The notes under the pieces: model-generated | Told to the model about the DNA's origin: nothing | What the model saw: only the letters and a program-made list of their open reading frames with translations | Databases searched by the model: none | Assembly (NCBI RefSeq): GCF_015864955.1 | Contig: NZ_JADYWE010000001.1 | Coordinates: 1,240,001 to 1,304,000 of the forward strand | Length of the DNA stretch: 64,000 nucleotides | Reading direction: 5' to 3' | Origin: Salinibacterium sp. NK8237 | GTDB taxonomy: Bacteria > Actinomycetota > Actinomycetes > Actinomycetales > Microbacteriaceae | Position numbers and translations under genes: made by a program | Part shown: positions 28,414 to 42,700 of the stretch, piece by piece | Layout of the letters: every line of letters begins with the position of its first letter | How positions within the stretch are numbered: the stretch's first letter is position 1

Positions 28414-30404
28414 TAGTGACTCACTCCCGAGCTTTCGCCCATCAGGCGGTGCATTCCCTCAGGGTCGTGCGCCTTTGCCATGGCAGCCTCTTCGGTGATT
28501 GCACCCGACTTGGCCAAACCAGCGAGATGCTGATCCATGGTGTGCATTCCGGTGCCACGCCCCGCCTGCATTGCGGACGGGATCTGGTAGATCTTGCCCT
28601 CACGAATGAGGTTTCCGATAGCCGGCGTCATCGTGAGCACCTCGGTGGCCGCAACACGGCCCTTGCCGCTGGCGCGGCGCACGAGTGTCTGGCAGACGAT
28701 GCCTTGGAGCACTGCTGCGAGCTGGGTGCGCACCTGGCCCTGCTGGTGCGGCGGGAAGACGTCGATGATGCGGTCAACGGTTTGCGCGGCATCCTGAGTG
28801 TGCAGGGTTGCGAACACAAGGTGACCAGTTTCTGCTGCGGTAAGAGCAATAGAGATCGTTTCGAGGTCTCGAAGCTCACCGATCAGAATCACATCGGGGT
28901 CTTGACGCAGAACGTGCTTGAGCGCCGCCGTGAACGAGTGGGTGTCACGGCCGACCTCGCGCTGGTTGACCAGCGACTTCTGGTTGCTGTGCAAAAACTC
29001 GATCGGGTCTTCGACCGTGACGATGTGGTCGGCGCGGGTGCGGTTCACAAGGTCGATCAGCGCAGCGAGCGTTGTCGACTTTCCCGAACCTGTAGGTCCC
29101 GTGACGAGAACGAGTCCACGCGGCAGGCCAGCAAACTGGCCGACCGACTCCTGAATTCCTAGATCTTTCAGTTGCTTGATCTCCGTCGGAATGATTCGGA
29201 ACGCGGCACCAAGGTTTCCGCGATCCATGTAGAAGTTCACCCGAAAACGAGCAGCCTCAGAGAGTTCGAAAGCAAAGTCGAGCTCGAGCACTTCGAGGAA
29301 CTGCTCTTCTTGTTTCTTGTCGAGGATGCTGAACAAAGCTTCGCGCGTGCGATCTTTATCCCACTCCCCCATGCCCTTCAGCGGCTGCAGCCCACCATCC
29401 AACCGGATCATGGGAACGGCACCGGACGAGATATGAAGGTCAGAAGCGCCGGTGTACACAACCTCTTTGAGAGCATCGAGCAGTTCAAGACTCGATCCTT
29501 CGCGTGCGGTGAGCTCCATGTCGGGGCGCACTTCGCGGGCCTCTTCAACGATCTCAGGTACAGCCAGCAGTTGCGACTCCCGAGACTGTTGAGGTTCTGC
29601 GGCACCAAAGCCACTCGTGAAGCTCAAGAGCCCCTCGTCAGATCCGGGCGGCGGGAAGTTCAGCGTGCCGTCAGCCTCGGGTGCGACATCAGGAAGATCG
29701 AGCAATCCGCCATCGGCGGCCGCCGACTGTGTCGGGAAAGCCATCGTGGGAGCATCCATCGGCATCTCAGGGAGAATCTCGGTGGGATTCTCGCCGGCAC
29801 TCGACGCATCCTCGGTGAAGTACGGAACTTCTGCCGCGCTCGGCGAAGGGATGGGCGGTGCCTCAGCGACAGGCGCAGCTTCTGGCGCGGGCATCGAAGC
29901 ACCCGCAGCGGAGGTTGCCGCTGATGTCTGAGACATAGCGCCGGCCGCAGCCTGGCGGAAAAGTTCGTCGAGAGAGTCGATCGAGGTGACGGGTTCGGTT
30001 GCCATGCGGCGTGCGCGACGCCCGCCCTCGGCAGCAGCATCCGCTGCTGGCGCAGCTGCGGGCTCAGCCGGAGCCTGCGCCGCGGGTGCAGGTGGTGCTG
30101 GCGGTGCCGAAGCGGCAGAAGTGTCGGTGCTCTTGATCGAGCCAGAGGGCGGCGGGATCGTCGGAAGCGGCGATGCCGGCACCGTTGCGGCCGAGGCCGA
30201 TGGTGCAGCGCCCGTCTGCGCCCACTCAGGGAACGACGATGCTGCTGACGCCTGCGGGCTGCCAACACCGGGAACGCTTGTTCCGGGTGTGGGCGGTGGA
30301 GCATCCGTCGGCACACTCTGCGCCGATGGCGCACTCTGCCCCTTCGGTGTGAACAAACTTTCGTCTACTGATTGCGACGGGATGTCATAAATCCGCTTAG
30401 CCAT
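28413..30404 (-). CDS. pilT: Type IV pilus retraction ATPase with long disordered N-terminus
   Basis: PilT powers pilus retraction by ATP hydrolysis. Residues about 300-663 form a complete PilT: Walker A GPTGSGKST at 436-444, an Asp-box/Walker B region DPDVILIGELRDLET, the His-box TLHTQDAAQT, and AIGNLIREGK, close to the retraction-specific AIRNLIRE motif. Residues 1-295 are low complexity, rich in Ala, Pro and Ser, with short conserved-looking islands such as SIDSLDELFRQAA. PilT proteins usually have about 350 residues, so this is a large added region. It lies between pilB and pilC. Confidence 0.93.
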   Translation of the reverse strand: MAKRIYDIPSQSVDESLFTPKGQSAPSAQSVPTDAPPPTPGTSVPGVGSPQASAASSFPEWAQTGAAPSASAATVPASPLPTIPPPSGSIKSTDTSAASAPPAPPAPAAQAPAEPAAAPAADAAAEGGRRARRMATEPVTSIDSLDELFRQAAAGAMSQTSAATSAAGASMPAPEAAPVAEAPPIPSPSAAEVPYFTEDASSAGENPTEILPEMPMDAPTMAFPTQSAAADGGLLDLPDVAPEADGTLNFPPPGSDEGLLSFTSGFGAAEPQQSRESQLLAVPEIVEEAREVRPDMELTAREGSSLELLDALKEVVYTGASDLHISSGAVPMIRLDGGLQPLKGMGEWDKDRTREALFSILDKKQEEQFLEVLELDFAFELSEAARFRVNFYMDRGNLGAAFRIIPTEIKQLKDLGIQESVGQFAGLPRGLVLVTGPTGSGKSTTLAALIDLVNRTRADHIVTVEDPIEFLHSNQKSLVNQREVGRDTHSFTAALKHVLRQDPDVILIGELRDLETISIALTAAETGHLVFATLHTQDAAQTVDRIIDVFPPHQQGQVRTQLAAVLQGIVCQTLVRRASGKGRVAATEVLTMTPAIGNLIREGKIYQIPSAMQAGRGTGMHTMDQHLAGLAKSGAITEEAAMAKAHDPEGMHRLMGESSGVSH

Positions 30405-30425
30405 AATTCCCCCAGGTACTTCGTC

Positions 30426-32096
30426 TTATGCGACGACGCGCAAAATCTCTTCGATGGACGTCAAGCCCAGCTGAGCCTTCGCCCAGCCATCCATGCGCAG
30501 AGTGCGCATCCCCTGCTCGATCGCGACGCGGCTAATTTCCGCGCTCGACGAACGAGCAACAGCGAGACGTTCGATCTCTTCGGACACTGCCATTACTTCA
30601 TGCAGTGCAATACGACCGCGGTATCCCGTCTTGGAACACACGGTGCACCCCACGGGTGCGTACAGGGTCGGCATCGGACCTTCTGGGTTGAAGCCGACCT
30701 TCAAGTTCACGAGATCCTGCGGGTTATGAACCGCAGGCTGCTTGCAGCGATCGCAGAGGCGTCGCGCAAGTCGCTGAGCGACGACACAGTCGATAGCCGA
30801 ACCGACCAAGAATGGCTCGATGTCCATCTCGATCAAGCGGGTGATAGCGGCAGGTGCGCCGTTGGTGTGCAGGGTGCTCAGCACGAGGTGGCCGGTGAGG
30901 GCGGCTTCGATCGCAATCTGCGCCGTCTCTTGGTCTCGGATCTCACCGATGAGAACAACATCCGGGTCAGAACGCAGAATCGAGCGCAGCGCACTAGCGA
31001 ACGTGAGCCCCGCCTTCGGGTTCACCTGCACCTGGTTGATGCCCGCCATGCGGTACTCCACCGGGTCTTCGACCGTAATGACGTTGATCTCCGGGCGAGC
31101 AACGGCATTAAGGGTTGTGTACAGCGTGGTCGACTTACCGGAACCCGTAGGACCGGTAACGAGGATCATTCCGTAGGGCTTGGAGTACGCCTCTTTGTAG
31201 ATTGCGGCATTGTGCTCGAGCAAGTACAGCTGGCTCAGATCGAGCGTTGTGTTCGAGTTATCGAGAATACGCATGACGACTTTTTCGCCGTACACGGTCG
31301 GCAGCGTCGCGACACGAAGGTCGATCTTCTTTTGACCATGGATGACCGAAATACGGCCATCCTGAGGCTTGCGTCGTTCGGCAATATCCATCTCAGCCAT
31401 GATCTTCAGTCGCGAGATCACACCGTTCTGGATCTGACGCGGAGCGCGCTGCATCTCGTGAAGAACACCGTCGATGCGGTAGCGAACGCCGAGGTCATGC
31501 TCACCGGGTTCGATGTGAATATCCGAGGCCTTGTCTTGGATGCCTTGGCTGATGAGCAGGTTCACGAAGCGAACGATAGGTGCGTCGTCTTCGGTCGGCT
31601 CGTTGGTGGAAGCGAGGGCAACATCGGTGGATGTCGCTTCTTGCTCAAGTTCGTTGGAGAGGCTCGAGAGTTCACCGTCTGCGCGGTGGAACCGGTCGAG
31701 TGCCGTCTGCAGGTCGCTGCGCTCTGCAACAACGACTCGGATTTGGCGCCCCGTTGCCGAGCGGATGTCATCGAGCGCAAAGATATTGCCGGGATCAACC
31801 ATGGCCAAGACGAGGTATCCCTCGCTGAAAGCGATGGGCAAAACCTCGTGCCGGCGGCAGATCGCAGCAGGTGCAAGCGCTACGGCTTGGTGGTCGACCG
31901 CGAAGTCGACGAGTTCTACGAACGGCACTCCGGCCTGCGCAGCACGCGCGGACGCGAGTTGTGCCGGCGAGATAGTTCCGCTGTCGAGTAGATTTCTGAC
32001 GAGGGCTTCCTCATCAGAGTGTGAAGTTCCTACAGAATCAATGCTCTCAATCGGCATCATTCCGCGAAGAATCAGTACTTCAGCAAGTGTTGTCAC
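30426..32096 (-). CDS. pilB: Type IV pilus extension ATPase
   Basis: PilB drives pilus polymerisation. The 556-residue hexameric ATPase has an N-terminal MshE/GspE-N domain (a candidate c-di-GMP-binding module, here SIDSVGTSHSDEEALVRNLLD onward). Walker A is GPTGSGKSTTLYTTLN, Walker B is DPDVVLIGEIRDQET, and CDRC and CTVC form the zinc-binding tetracysteine typical of extension ATPases. It is the first clear gene of the pil operon. Confidence 0.96.
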   Translation of the reverse strand: MTTLAEVLILRGMMPIESIDSVGTSHSDEEALVRNLLDSGTISPAQLASARAAQAGVPFVELVDFAVDHQAVALAPAAICRRHEVLPIAFSEGYLVLAMVDPGNIFALDDIRSATGRQIRVVVAERSDLQTALDRFHRADGELSSLSNELEQEATSTDVALASTNEPTEDDAPIVRFVNLLISQGIQDKASDIHIEPGEHDLGVRYRIDGVLHEMQRAPRQIQNGVISRLKIMAEMDIAERRKPQDGRISVIHGQKKIDLRVATLPTVYGEKVVMRILDNSNTTLDLSQLYLLEHNAAIYKEAYSKPYGMILVTGPTGSGKSTTLYTTLNAVARPEINVITVEDPVEYRMAGINQVQVNPKAGLTFASALRSILRSDPDVVLIGEIRDQETAQIAIEAALTGHLVLSTLHTNGAPAAITRLIEMDIEPFLVGSAIDCVVAQRLARRLCDRCKQPAVHNPQDLVNLKVGFNPEGPMPTLYAPVGCTVCSKTGYRGRIALHEVMAVSEEIERLAVARSSSAEISRVAIEQGMRTLRMDGWAKAQLGLTSIEEILRVVA

Positions 32097-32188
32097 GCGT
32101 GCCTCCCCCCAAGGTCCTAGCGGAGTCCAACGCTAATCGACTCACATCAGCATCACTAGACCCACTTGTGAGGGGTAGTCAGGTCGTT

Positions 32189-32635
32189 TCAGGAAGCCCA
32201 TTCGCCGCGAGTCGCAGCATTGAGTGCCAAATTGATGTTCTTTTCGATGTAAACAGCCAATCGCGGCAACGCACACTCCGTCATGACGTCGGAGATGTCT
32301 TGCGCGTGACGGTGAGCACACGCTTGAACCGTGGATCGCGCAGCGGCAACACAGGTTGAGCACGGCTTTGTCGAACGCGCGTCTACGCCGCGACAGTGAC
32401 GCTCCTCGTGCAACGAGATAGCGACTTGGAAGGTAACGAGCTCCAACGTCTCCACAAATGAATGGATGAGATCGTGCGGCCACTGACCGCGGCGGTCAAT
32501 GACAGCGAACTCGGATTCACGGCACGCGACACAACCCGCTTCTGTGCCGGGTGCAGGGCTGCGCCACTCGGACACCATGCGATACCAACGGTGAAGAGAG
32601 CAGTCAATGAGATCATTTACAGCGTGGCGGTTCAC
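32189..32635 (-). CDS. Possible small Cys/His-rich protein upstream of pilB
   Basis: A 148-residue frame starts from GTG with an AAGG sequence just upstream and keeps normal codon choice for this genome throughout. It has CVAC (residues 35-38) and KPCSTC pairs plus several His, suggesting metal binding, and no membrane segment. I recognise no family. It is on the same strand as the pil genes and ends 92 bases before pilB. It could be a chance frame; no alternative gene explains this 620-base stretch. Confidence 0.45.
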   Translation of the reverse strand: MNRHAVNDLIDCSLHRWYRMVSEWRSPAPGTEAGCVACRESEFAVIDRRGQWPHDLIHSFVETLELVTFQVAISLHEERHCRGVDARSTKPCSTCVAAARSTVQACAHRHAQDISDVMTECALPRLAVYIEKNINLALNAATRGEWAS

Positions 32636-32815
32636 AAGCCTTCTGCCCCCTAATTAGTCGTACAAACTGATCGTGTCACTGGGTGCCCACTTTCGACAGT
32701 CGTCACTATCAATGACACCCGTTTGGGGGACAGACAGAAAGTTCCGGTACATTTGTGCGTGGTAACTGCAATTCTTTTCCAACGAAACGCTTACCCTGAT
32801 CCGAACGGGGCACCA

Positions 32816-33478
32816 TTGACAACGCAGGACCAATCGCCCCGCACCTACCGTGTCGGGCACGTAGACGACCACGAAACAGTGCAGCTCGGCTTTGCCTCCC
32901 TGCTCGCCAACTGCGCGGACATCACCCTCCTCGCCTCCGCTTCACGAGTGGTCGAACTGGAGCCAGTCATAGGCCTACTCGACCTCGTCGTGCTCGACGT
33001 GCGCCTCTCCGACGGCAGCAACGTCGAACAGAACGTGGCGTGGCTGCGCGAGCGCGGAGTCAATGTCTTGGTGTTCACCGCAGCAGACAACGCCTCTGAA
33101 GTGCGTGCGGCATCCCGAGCGGGCGTGCTTGGCATTGTGCGCAAATCCGAATCACGCGATGCCATTGTGGATGCTGTGCGCGAAGCAGCGCTTGGCAATC
33201 CTGTCGTGACTACCGACTGGGCTGCTGCCCTCGACTCTGACCCAGAGCTTCCGGCTGCCGGCTTGAGCCCGAAAGAGCAAGAAGTGCTCGCCCACTACGC
33301 CTCCGGCGATAAATCTGTTGCGGTGGCCCACCGCGCTGGACTCTCCACGAGCACCGTTGCTGAATATGTGCGCCGCATCCGCCACAAATACGCGATGGCA
33401 GGGCGCCCCGCGCACACCAAAGTCGACCTCTATAAGCGCGCGGTAGAAGACGGCCTGCTGCCTCCTCCTGCTTCATGA
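32816..33478 (+). CDS. LuxR/NarL-type response regulator
   Basis: The 220-residue product has a receiver domain with the acidic pair in GHVDDHE (residues 17-18), the phospho-acceptor Asp61 in VVLDVRLSDGS, Thr in LVFTAA and Lys in IVRKSE. A C-terminal LuxR-type helix-turn-helix follows (LSPKEQEVLAHYASG through STVAEYVRRIRHKY). I propose the TTG at 32816, where the receiver alignment begins; a TTG at 32723 is also in frame. Its stop overlaps the kinase start as ATGA, so the two form a two-component system divergent from the pil operon. Confidence 0.88.
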   Translation: MTTQDQSPRTYRVGHVDDHETVQLGFASLLANCADITLLASASRVVELEPVIGLLDLVVLDVRLSDGSNVEQNVAWLRERGVNVLVFTAADNASEVRAASRAGVLGIVRKSESRDAIVDAVREAALGNPVVTTDWAAALDSDPELPAAGLSPKEQEVLAHYASGDKSVAVAHRAGLSTSTVAEYVRRIRHKYAMAGRPAHTKVDLYKRAVEDGLLPPPAS

Positions 33479-34692
33479 ACACGAGCAGCCGTGTGAACTT
33501 CCGCGTCGGGCCGCCGGCGTCGGTCGAGGGTGCCGAGCTCGGGGTTGTTCGCAGCATGACTACGGTTCTCGCGGCAGCGACCCTGCTGTTCTTGGCGCTC
33601 ACGGCAAGTTCCTTTTTCGAACAAGCACAGTACGCCTACCCGTATTGGCAGTTCGTCGCGGGACTCGCCGTGTTCGGAACACCCATGCTCATGGCGGCGG
33701 TAGCTCCCTGGAGTTCGCTTCACCAACTTCGCATTCTCCACGGGGCATATGCGGTCATCTTCACGGTAGCGGTGCTCAGCTGGGTGCCCGCGTTCATCAA
33801 CGGACCGATGCCACCCGAGATGGCCCCGTGGACCGTCGGCCTGACCGCGCTCGGCACTGTTCCTGCGGCCATTGCGTGGCGACCGGTCGTAGCGTGGGCT
33901 TTTTTGCTCGGCAACTCCTTTGCTATCACGCCCATCCGCATCCTCGCCGACGGCGGCGCCGATGTCTCTCTCGCCGTGCAATTCGCGTTCTTCACGATCA
34001 CGGTGTGCGCCGCTTTCACCGCGGTGGCTACCGTGGCGATGGGTGCTGGGCGTGAAGTGGATGCCGCAACGGCCGCCGCTCGCACGTCGACCATGCGTGC
34101 CGCAGCGCTCACCGCTCGTGGAGAAGAACAGGCTCACCTCGATGCGCTCGTGCACGACGAAGTGATCGCCACAATCTTTGCCGCGGCCGGTGCCGGGCGC
34201 AGCGATTCTGCTTCGACCCGGCTTCAGGCGGCGCGCACCATCTCCCGCCTGAGCGAGCTCAAGCACGCCACCGCGAGTGTGCCCGAGCTGATTCATATCG
34301 ACTATCTCATTCAGGGCCTCACGACATCGATCAATGAGACGACGGATGCCGCCACCTTCGCTGTCGAAGGATCACGACGAGAACCGCTCCCCTCGTCGAT
34401 CGCGAGTGCGCTCATCGAAGCCACCGTCGAAGCTCTGCGCAATAGCGTTGTTCACGCGGCAGCCGCGGCTGAACCTGTCAGCCGTGCCGTACTCTTGCGA
34501 CTCGCTGCCGACCGGGTGGAAATCTCCGTTACCGACGATGGCCAAGGATTCGATCCACACAGTGTTCCCGCGAACCGGCTTGGAATCGTGGTCAGCATTC
34601 TCGGTCGGGTGCAGGCACTTCCCGGCGCCTACGCCACCGTCGCGTCGCAGCCCGGCGATGGCACGCGCGTGACAGTGGGGTGGACCGAATGA
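33475..34692 (+). CDS. Membrane sensor histidine kinase
   Basis: The 405-residue product has about six hydrophobic segments in residues 30-190. A HisKA_3-like phospho-acceptor region follows (LVHDEVIATIF, His227). The HATPase domain has an N-box EALRNSVVHA (Asn323) and a G1 motif DDGQGFD; the later RLGIVVSILGRV segment completes the fold. It should phosphorylate the adjacent regulator. Coupling is by ATGA overlaps on both sides. The signal is unknown; no extracytoplasmic sensor domain is seen. Confidence 0.88.
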   Translation: MNTSSRVNFRVGPPASVEGAELGVVRSMTTVLAAATLLFLALTASSFFEQAQYAYPYWQFVAGLAVFGTPMLMAAVAPWSSLHQLRILHGAYAVIFTVAVLSWVPAFINGPMPPEMAPWTVGLTALGTVPAAIAWRPVVAWAFLLGNSFAITPIRILADGGADVSLAVQFAFFTITVCAAFTAVATVAMGAGREVDAATAAARTSTMRAAALTARGEEQAHLDALVHDEVIATIFAAAGAGRSDSASTRLQAARTISRLSELKHATASVPELIHIDYLIQGLTTSINETTDAATFAVEGSRREPLPSSIASALIEATVEALRNSVVHAAAAAEPVSRAVLLRLAADRVEISVTDDGQGFDPHSVPANRLGIVVSILGRVQALPGAYATVASQPGDGTRVTVGWTE

Positions 34693-35687
34693 AACAAGAC
34701 GCGACTCAATCGCGGCGCCTAGAGCTGCCTCAAATCACTGGCCGCGGCGCCCACCTGTTGATCTGGATCTACTTCGTCACGATGTCAGCCCTCGCGCTAC
34801 TCGCCCTGGATGACGTGCGGTCCCCTGTGCCCGTCTACGTATCAATCGGGATATTCGCCACCATCTGGTTCGTTCTTACGCGAGACACTCAACCCCGGGT
34901 GGGCACCGGCGTGAGCGTGTACGTCATTGTCGCGAGCGTCGCCGTTTCTGCCATCTCCTCCGACAACGCCATCACGGGAGGGTTCTCCCAGTGGTACGTG
35001 GGCGCCGGGGCCATCGCCATGTTCTACCTCAGCCTGCGCCACCGCGACCTGCTCGCGTGGATCGGCTTCGCCGCGATCGGCGCCACCGTTATCGTGTGGG
35101 GTTTTACGACTGACGACCGGCTCATCGAAGCAATCGTGCTCGTTGCCCGCCAAGCACCCTTCGTGCTGGTCGGGTCTCTCTTCTCTCTGGGCATGCGCCG
35201 CACTAGTCAGCGTTTAGACGGCATCCATGGGGCGGAAACCGCACGGGCCGCCGCTGAAGCCGCCGCTCTTGCGCGCACCGCAGAACGCTCACGCCGCCTG
35301 AGTGCTCTCGACGCCGCGGTGGGGCCCCAACTGCAGCGCATTGCGGATGGCGTCGAGTTGACGACTGCGGAACGCGACGAACTCCTCATCGCGGAAGCTC
35401 GCTTGCGAGATAGTTTGCGGGCCCGCCAGCTCGATTTGCCCGAGATCGTGGCGGCAGTGCAGCGCACCCGCCGCCGCGGGATCACCGTGGTACTCCTCGA
35501 CGACCGCTACCCGCTTCCGCTTCCCTACGGCACGCTGCCCGTGATCACCGAAGCCGCAGTGCGGATTCTTGACGCCGCCACCACCGGCGCGGTCACGATC
35601 CGTTTGCTGCCCGCTGGCCGGCCACTGCTCGCCACGCTCGTGGCGGATGACGACGAGTACTCCCGCATCGAGATTCCGTCGCTCTAG
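34689..35687 (+). CDS. Membrane protein resembling a degenerate histidine kinase
   Basis: The 332-residue product starts at ATG 34689, overlapping the kinase stop as ATGA. It has about six hydrophobic segments (residues 20-175), a charged Ala/Arg-rich helical stretch (residues 180-255), and a C-terminal part that follows a HATPase outline. PVITEAAVRILDAAT sits where the N-box would be and LVADDDEYSRIEIPSL where the G1 box would be, but the catalytic Asn and glycines are missing. I infer an inactive kinase-like partner; it may instead be an unrelated membrane protein. Confidence 0.65.
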   Translation: MKQDATQSRRLELPQITGRGAHLLIWIYFVTMSALALLALDDVRSPVPVYVSIGIFATIWFVLTRDTQPRVGTGVSVYVIVASVAVSAISSDNAITGGFSQWYVGAGAIAMFYLSLRHRDLLAWIGFAAIGATVIVWGFTTDDRLIEAIVLVARQAPFVLVGSLFSLGMRRTSQRLDGIHGAETARAAAEAAALARTAERSRRLSALDAAVGPQLQRIADGVELTTAERDELLIAEARLRDSLRARQLDLPEIVAAVQRTRRRGITVVLLDDRYPLPLPYGTLPVITEAAVRILDAATTGAVTIRLLPAGRPLLATLVADDDEYSRIEIPSL

Positions 35688-35703
35688 CGGCCAACTTCAG
35701 TCG

Positions 35704-35746
35704 CACGACAAAGGGCCCCCGTCGCAATGACGAGGGCCCTTCGTGG
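35704..35746. terminator. Bidirectional terminator between the two-component operon and rpoC
   Basis: CACGACAAAGGGCCCCCGTC and a complementary GACGAGGGCCCTTCGTG arm around GCAAT form a long stem between two convergent genes. Confidence 0.85.
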
Positions 35747-35774
35747 TATCACCCTGAGGTGATGCCGAGACTAC

Positions 35775-39656
<3,882 letters not shown>

Positions 39657-39700
39657 TTTATCTTCTCTCTTCGAAAGTTCTGCAGTCGTGGTCGGTCGAG

Positions 39701-42700
39701 TTAAATCTCGTCAACAGACGAGGACTCGAACCGCGCGGAAATGTTGATGCCCAACTCTTCAGCGGCACGGAACGCTTCATCGTCCGTGTCGCGCAGGTTG
39801 ACCGTTGAACCGTCGGCCGAAAGAACTTCGACGTTGAGGCACAGCGACTGCATTTCCTTGATAAGAACCTTGAAGCTCTCGGGGATACCGGGCTCCTGAA
39901 TGTTCTCGCCCTTAACGATGGCTTCGTATACCTTGACGCGACCGAGGATGTCATCCGACTTGATCGTCAGAAGCTCCTGCAGAGCGTATGCGGCACCATA
40001 GGCCTCAAGCGCCCACACTTCCATCTCACCGAAGCGCTGTCCACCGAACTGAGCCTTACCACCGAGTGGCTGCTGAGTAATCATGGAGTACGGACCGGTT
40101 GAACGAGCGTGGATCTTGTCGTCAACGAGGTGGTGCAGCTTGAGGATGTACATGTAACCGACCGAAACGGGAGCCGGGAACGGCTCACCCGAACGACCAT
40201 CGAACAACGGGGTCTTACCCGTGTGGTCGATGAGACGAACGCCGTCACGAGTAGGAGTCGTGGAGTCAAGAAGACCCGCGATTTCCTCCTCGTAAGCACC
40301 GTCGAATACAGGGGTAGCAACCTTGGTTCCTGGTGCAGCGCTGAACGCTTCCTCAGGAAGGTTCTTCGCCCACTCCGGCTTGCCTTCAACTTCCCAACCC
40401 TGCTTCGCAACCCAACCGAGGTGAGTTTCGAGAACCTGACCGAAGTTCATTCGACCGGGGATACCGAGCGGGTTCAGGATGATGTCGACCGGGGTTCCAT
40501 CGGCCAAGAACGGCATGTCTTCGACAGGCAGAATCTTGGAGATAACACCCTTGTTGCCGTGACGACCAGCGAGCTTGTCACCTTCAGTGATCTTGCGCTT
40601 CTGGGCGATGTACACAACAACACGCTGGTTGACGCCAGAGCCGAGCTCGTCATCGTTGTCTGCGGAGAATTCCTTGACAGCGATGATCGTGCCCTGCTCG
40701 CCGTGGGGAACCTTCAGCGAGGTGTCGCGAACTTCGCGGCTCTTCTCGTTGAAGATGGCACGGAGCAGACGCTCTTCAGCCGAAAGCTCAGTCTCACCCT
40801 TAGGCGTGACCTTGCCAACGAGGATGTCGCCTGGGCGAACCTCAGCACCGATACGGATGATTCCACGCTCGTCGAGGTCAGCCAAAAGTTCTGGGCTGAC
40901 GTTCGGCAGATCGCGCGTGATCTCTTCCTTACCGAGCTTGGTGTCGCGAGCATCCACTTCGTATTCTTCGATGTGGATCGACGACAGTACGTCATCCTTG
41001 ACCAGGTTCTGGCTCAGGATGATCGCGTCCTCGAAGTTGTGACCCTCCCACGGCATGAATGCCACGAGGAGGTTCTTTCCGAGGGCAAGCTCGCCGTTCT
41101 CGGTAGCAGGACCATCAGCGATGACCTGACCAACTTCGACGCGCTCTCCGGCGCTAACGATGACACGGTGGTTGTAGCTCGTGCCCTGGTTAGAGCGGTC
41201 GAACTTGCGCAGGAAGTATTCCTGCGTTCCGCCCTCATCGAGCTGAACAACAACGACGTCTGCTGAAACCTCAGAGACAACACCAGCCTTGAGCGTGGTG
41301 ACAACGTCACCAGAGTCAATTGCGGCGAAGGCTTCCATACCGGTTCCAACAAGCGGGCTCTCGCTGCGCAGCAGCGGGACAGCCTGACGCTGCATGTTGG
41401 CACCCATGAGTGCGCGGTTTGCATCGTCGTGCTCGAGGAACGGGATGATCGAGGTCGCTACCGACACCATCTGGCGCGGCGAGACATCCATGTAGGCAAT
41501 GTCTTCAACGGGAACGAGGTCAACCTCGCCACCCTTCTTACGTGCAAGCACGCGAGGCTCAGCGAACTTCATGTCCTTCGTGAGCGGTGCGTTTGCCTGC
41601 GCGACGATGTAGTCGTCTTCGTCGCTTGCAGTCAGGTAGTCGATGGTCGTCGAAACAACGCCGTCAATGAGGCGACGGTACGGGGTCTCGATGAAACCGA
41701 ATGCGTTAATACGTGCGAACGATGCGAGCGAACCAATCAGACCAATGTTGGGGCCTTCAGGAGTCTCAATCGGGCACATACGGCCGTAGTGAGAAGGGTG
41801 AACGTCTCGAACTTCAACACCAGCGCGCTCACGGCTCAAACCACCTGGGCCCAGCGCCGAAAGGCGACGCTTGTGGGTCAGTCCCGCGAGCGGGTTGTTC
41901 TGGTCCATGAACTGCGAGAGCTGCGACGTTCCGAAGAACTCCTTGATCGCGGCGACGACGGGGCGCACGTTGATCAGGGTCTGCGGGGTGATCGCTTCGA
42001 TGTCCTGTGTGGTCATGCGCTCGCGAACAACACGCTCCATACGGCTGAGGCCGGTACGAACCTGGTTCTGGATGAGCTCACCAACAGCACGGATACGACG
42101 GTTGCCGAAGTGGTCGATGTCGTCAATGTCGAGACGAACGGCAACCTTCTTGCCATCGCGGACGCCCTTAACACTGGCTACACCGCTGTCGCTTACCGAA
42201 ACGTTGGGTGCCGAAGTGTCGTGAAGCGAAACCATGTACTTGATGGTCGCGATGATGTCTTCAACGGTGAGCACCGACTCTTTAATGTCAGTGTCGAGAC
42301 CGAGCTTGCGGTTGATCTTGTAACGACCAACCTTCGCGAGGTCATAACGCTTGGAGTTGAAGTAGAAGTTGTCAAGAAGCGCACGTGCGGCTTCAGCAGC
42401 AACCTGCTCGCCGGGGCGAAGCTTGCGGTAGATGTCCTTGAGGGCCTCTTCCTTGGTGAGGATGTTGTCCTTCTCCAAGGTGGCTTCGATCGACGGGAAG
42501 CCCTTGAACTCCTCGAGGATCTCTTCGCTGGACAGGCCGAGGGCCTTCAGGAAGACCGTGACCGACTGCTTGCGCTTGCGGTCGATGCGAACGCCGACCT
42601 GGTCGCGCTTGTCGATCTCGAACTCAAGCCAAGCACCGCGGCTCGGGATGATGCGAGCCGAGTAGATGTCCTTGTCGGACAGCTTCTCGGGCTGGCGGTC

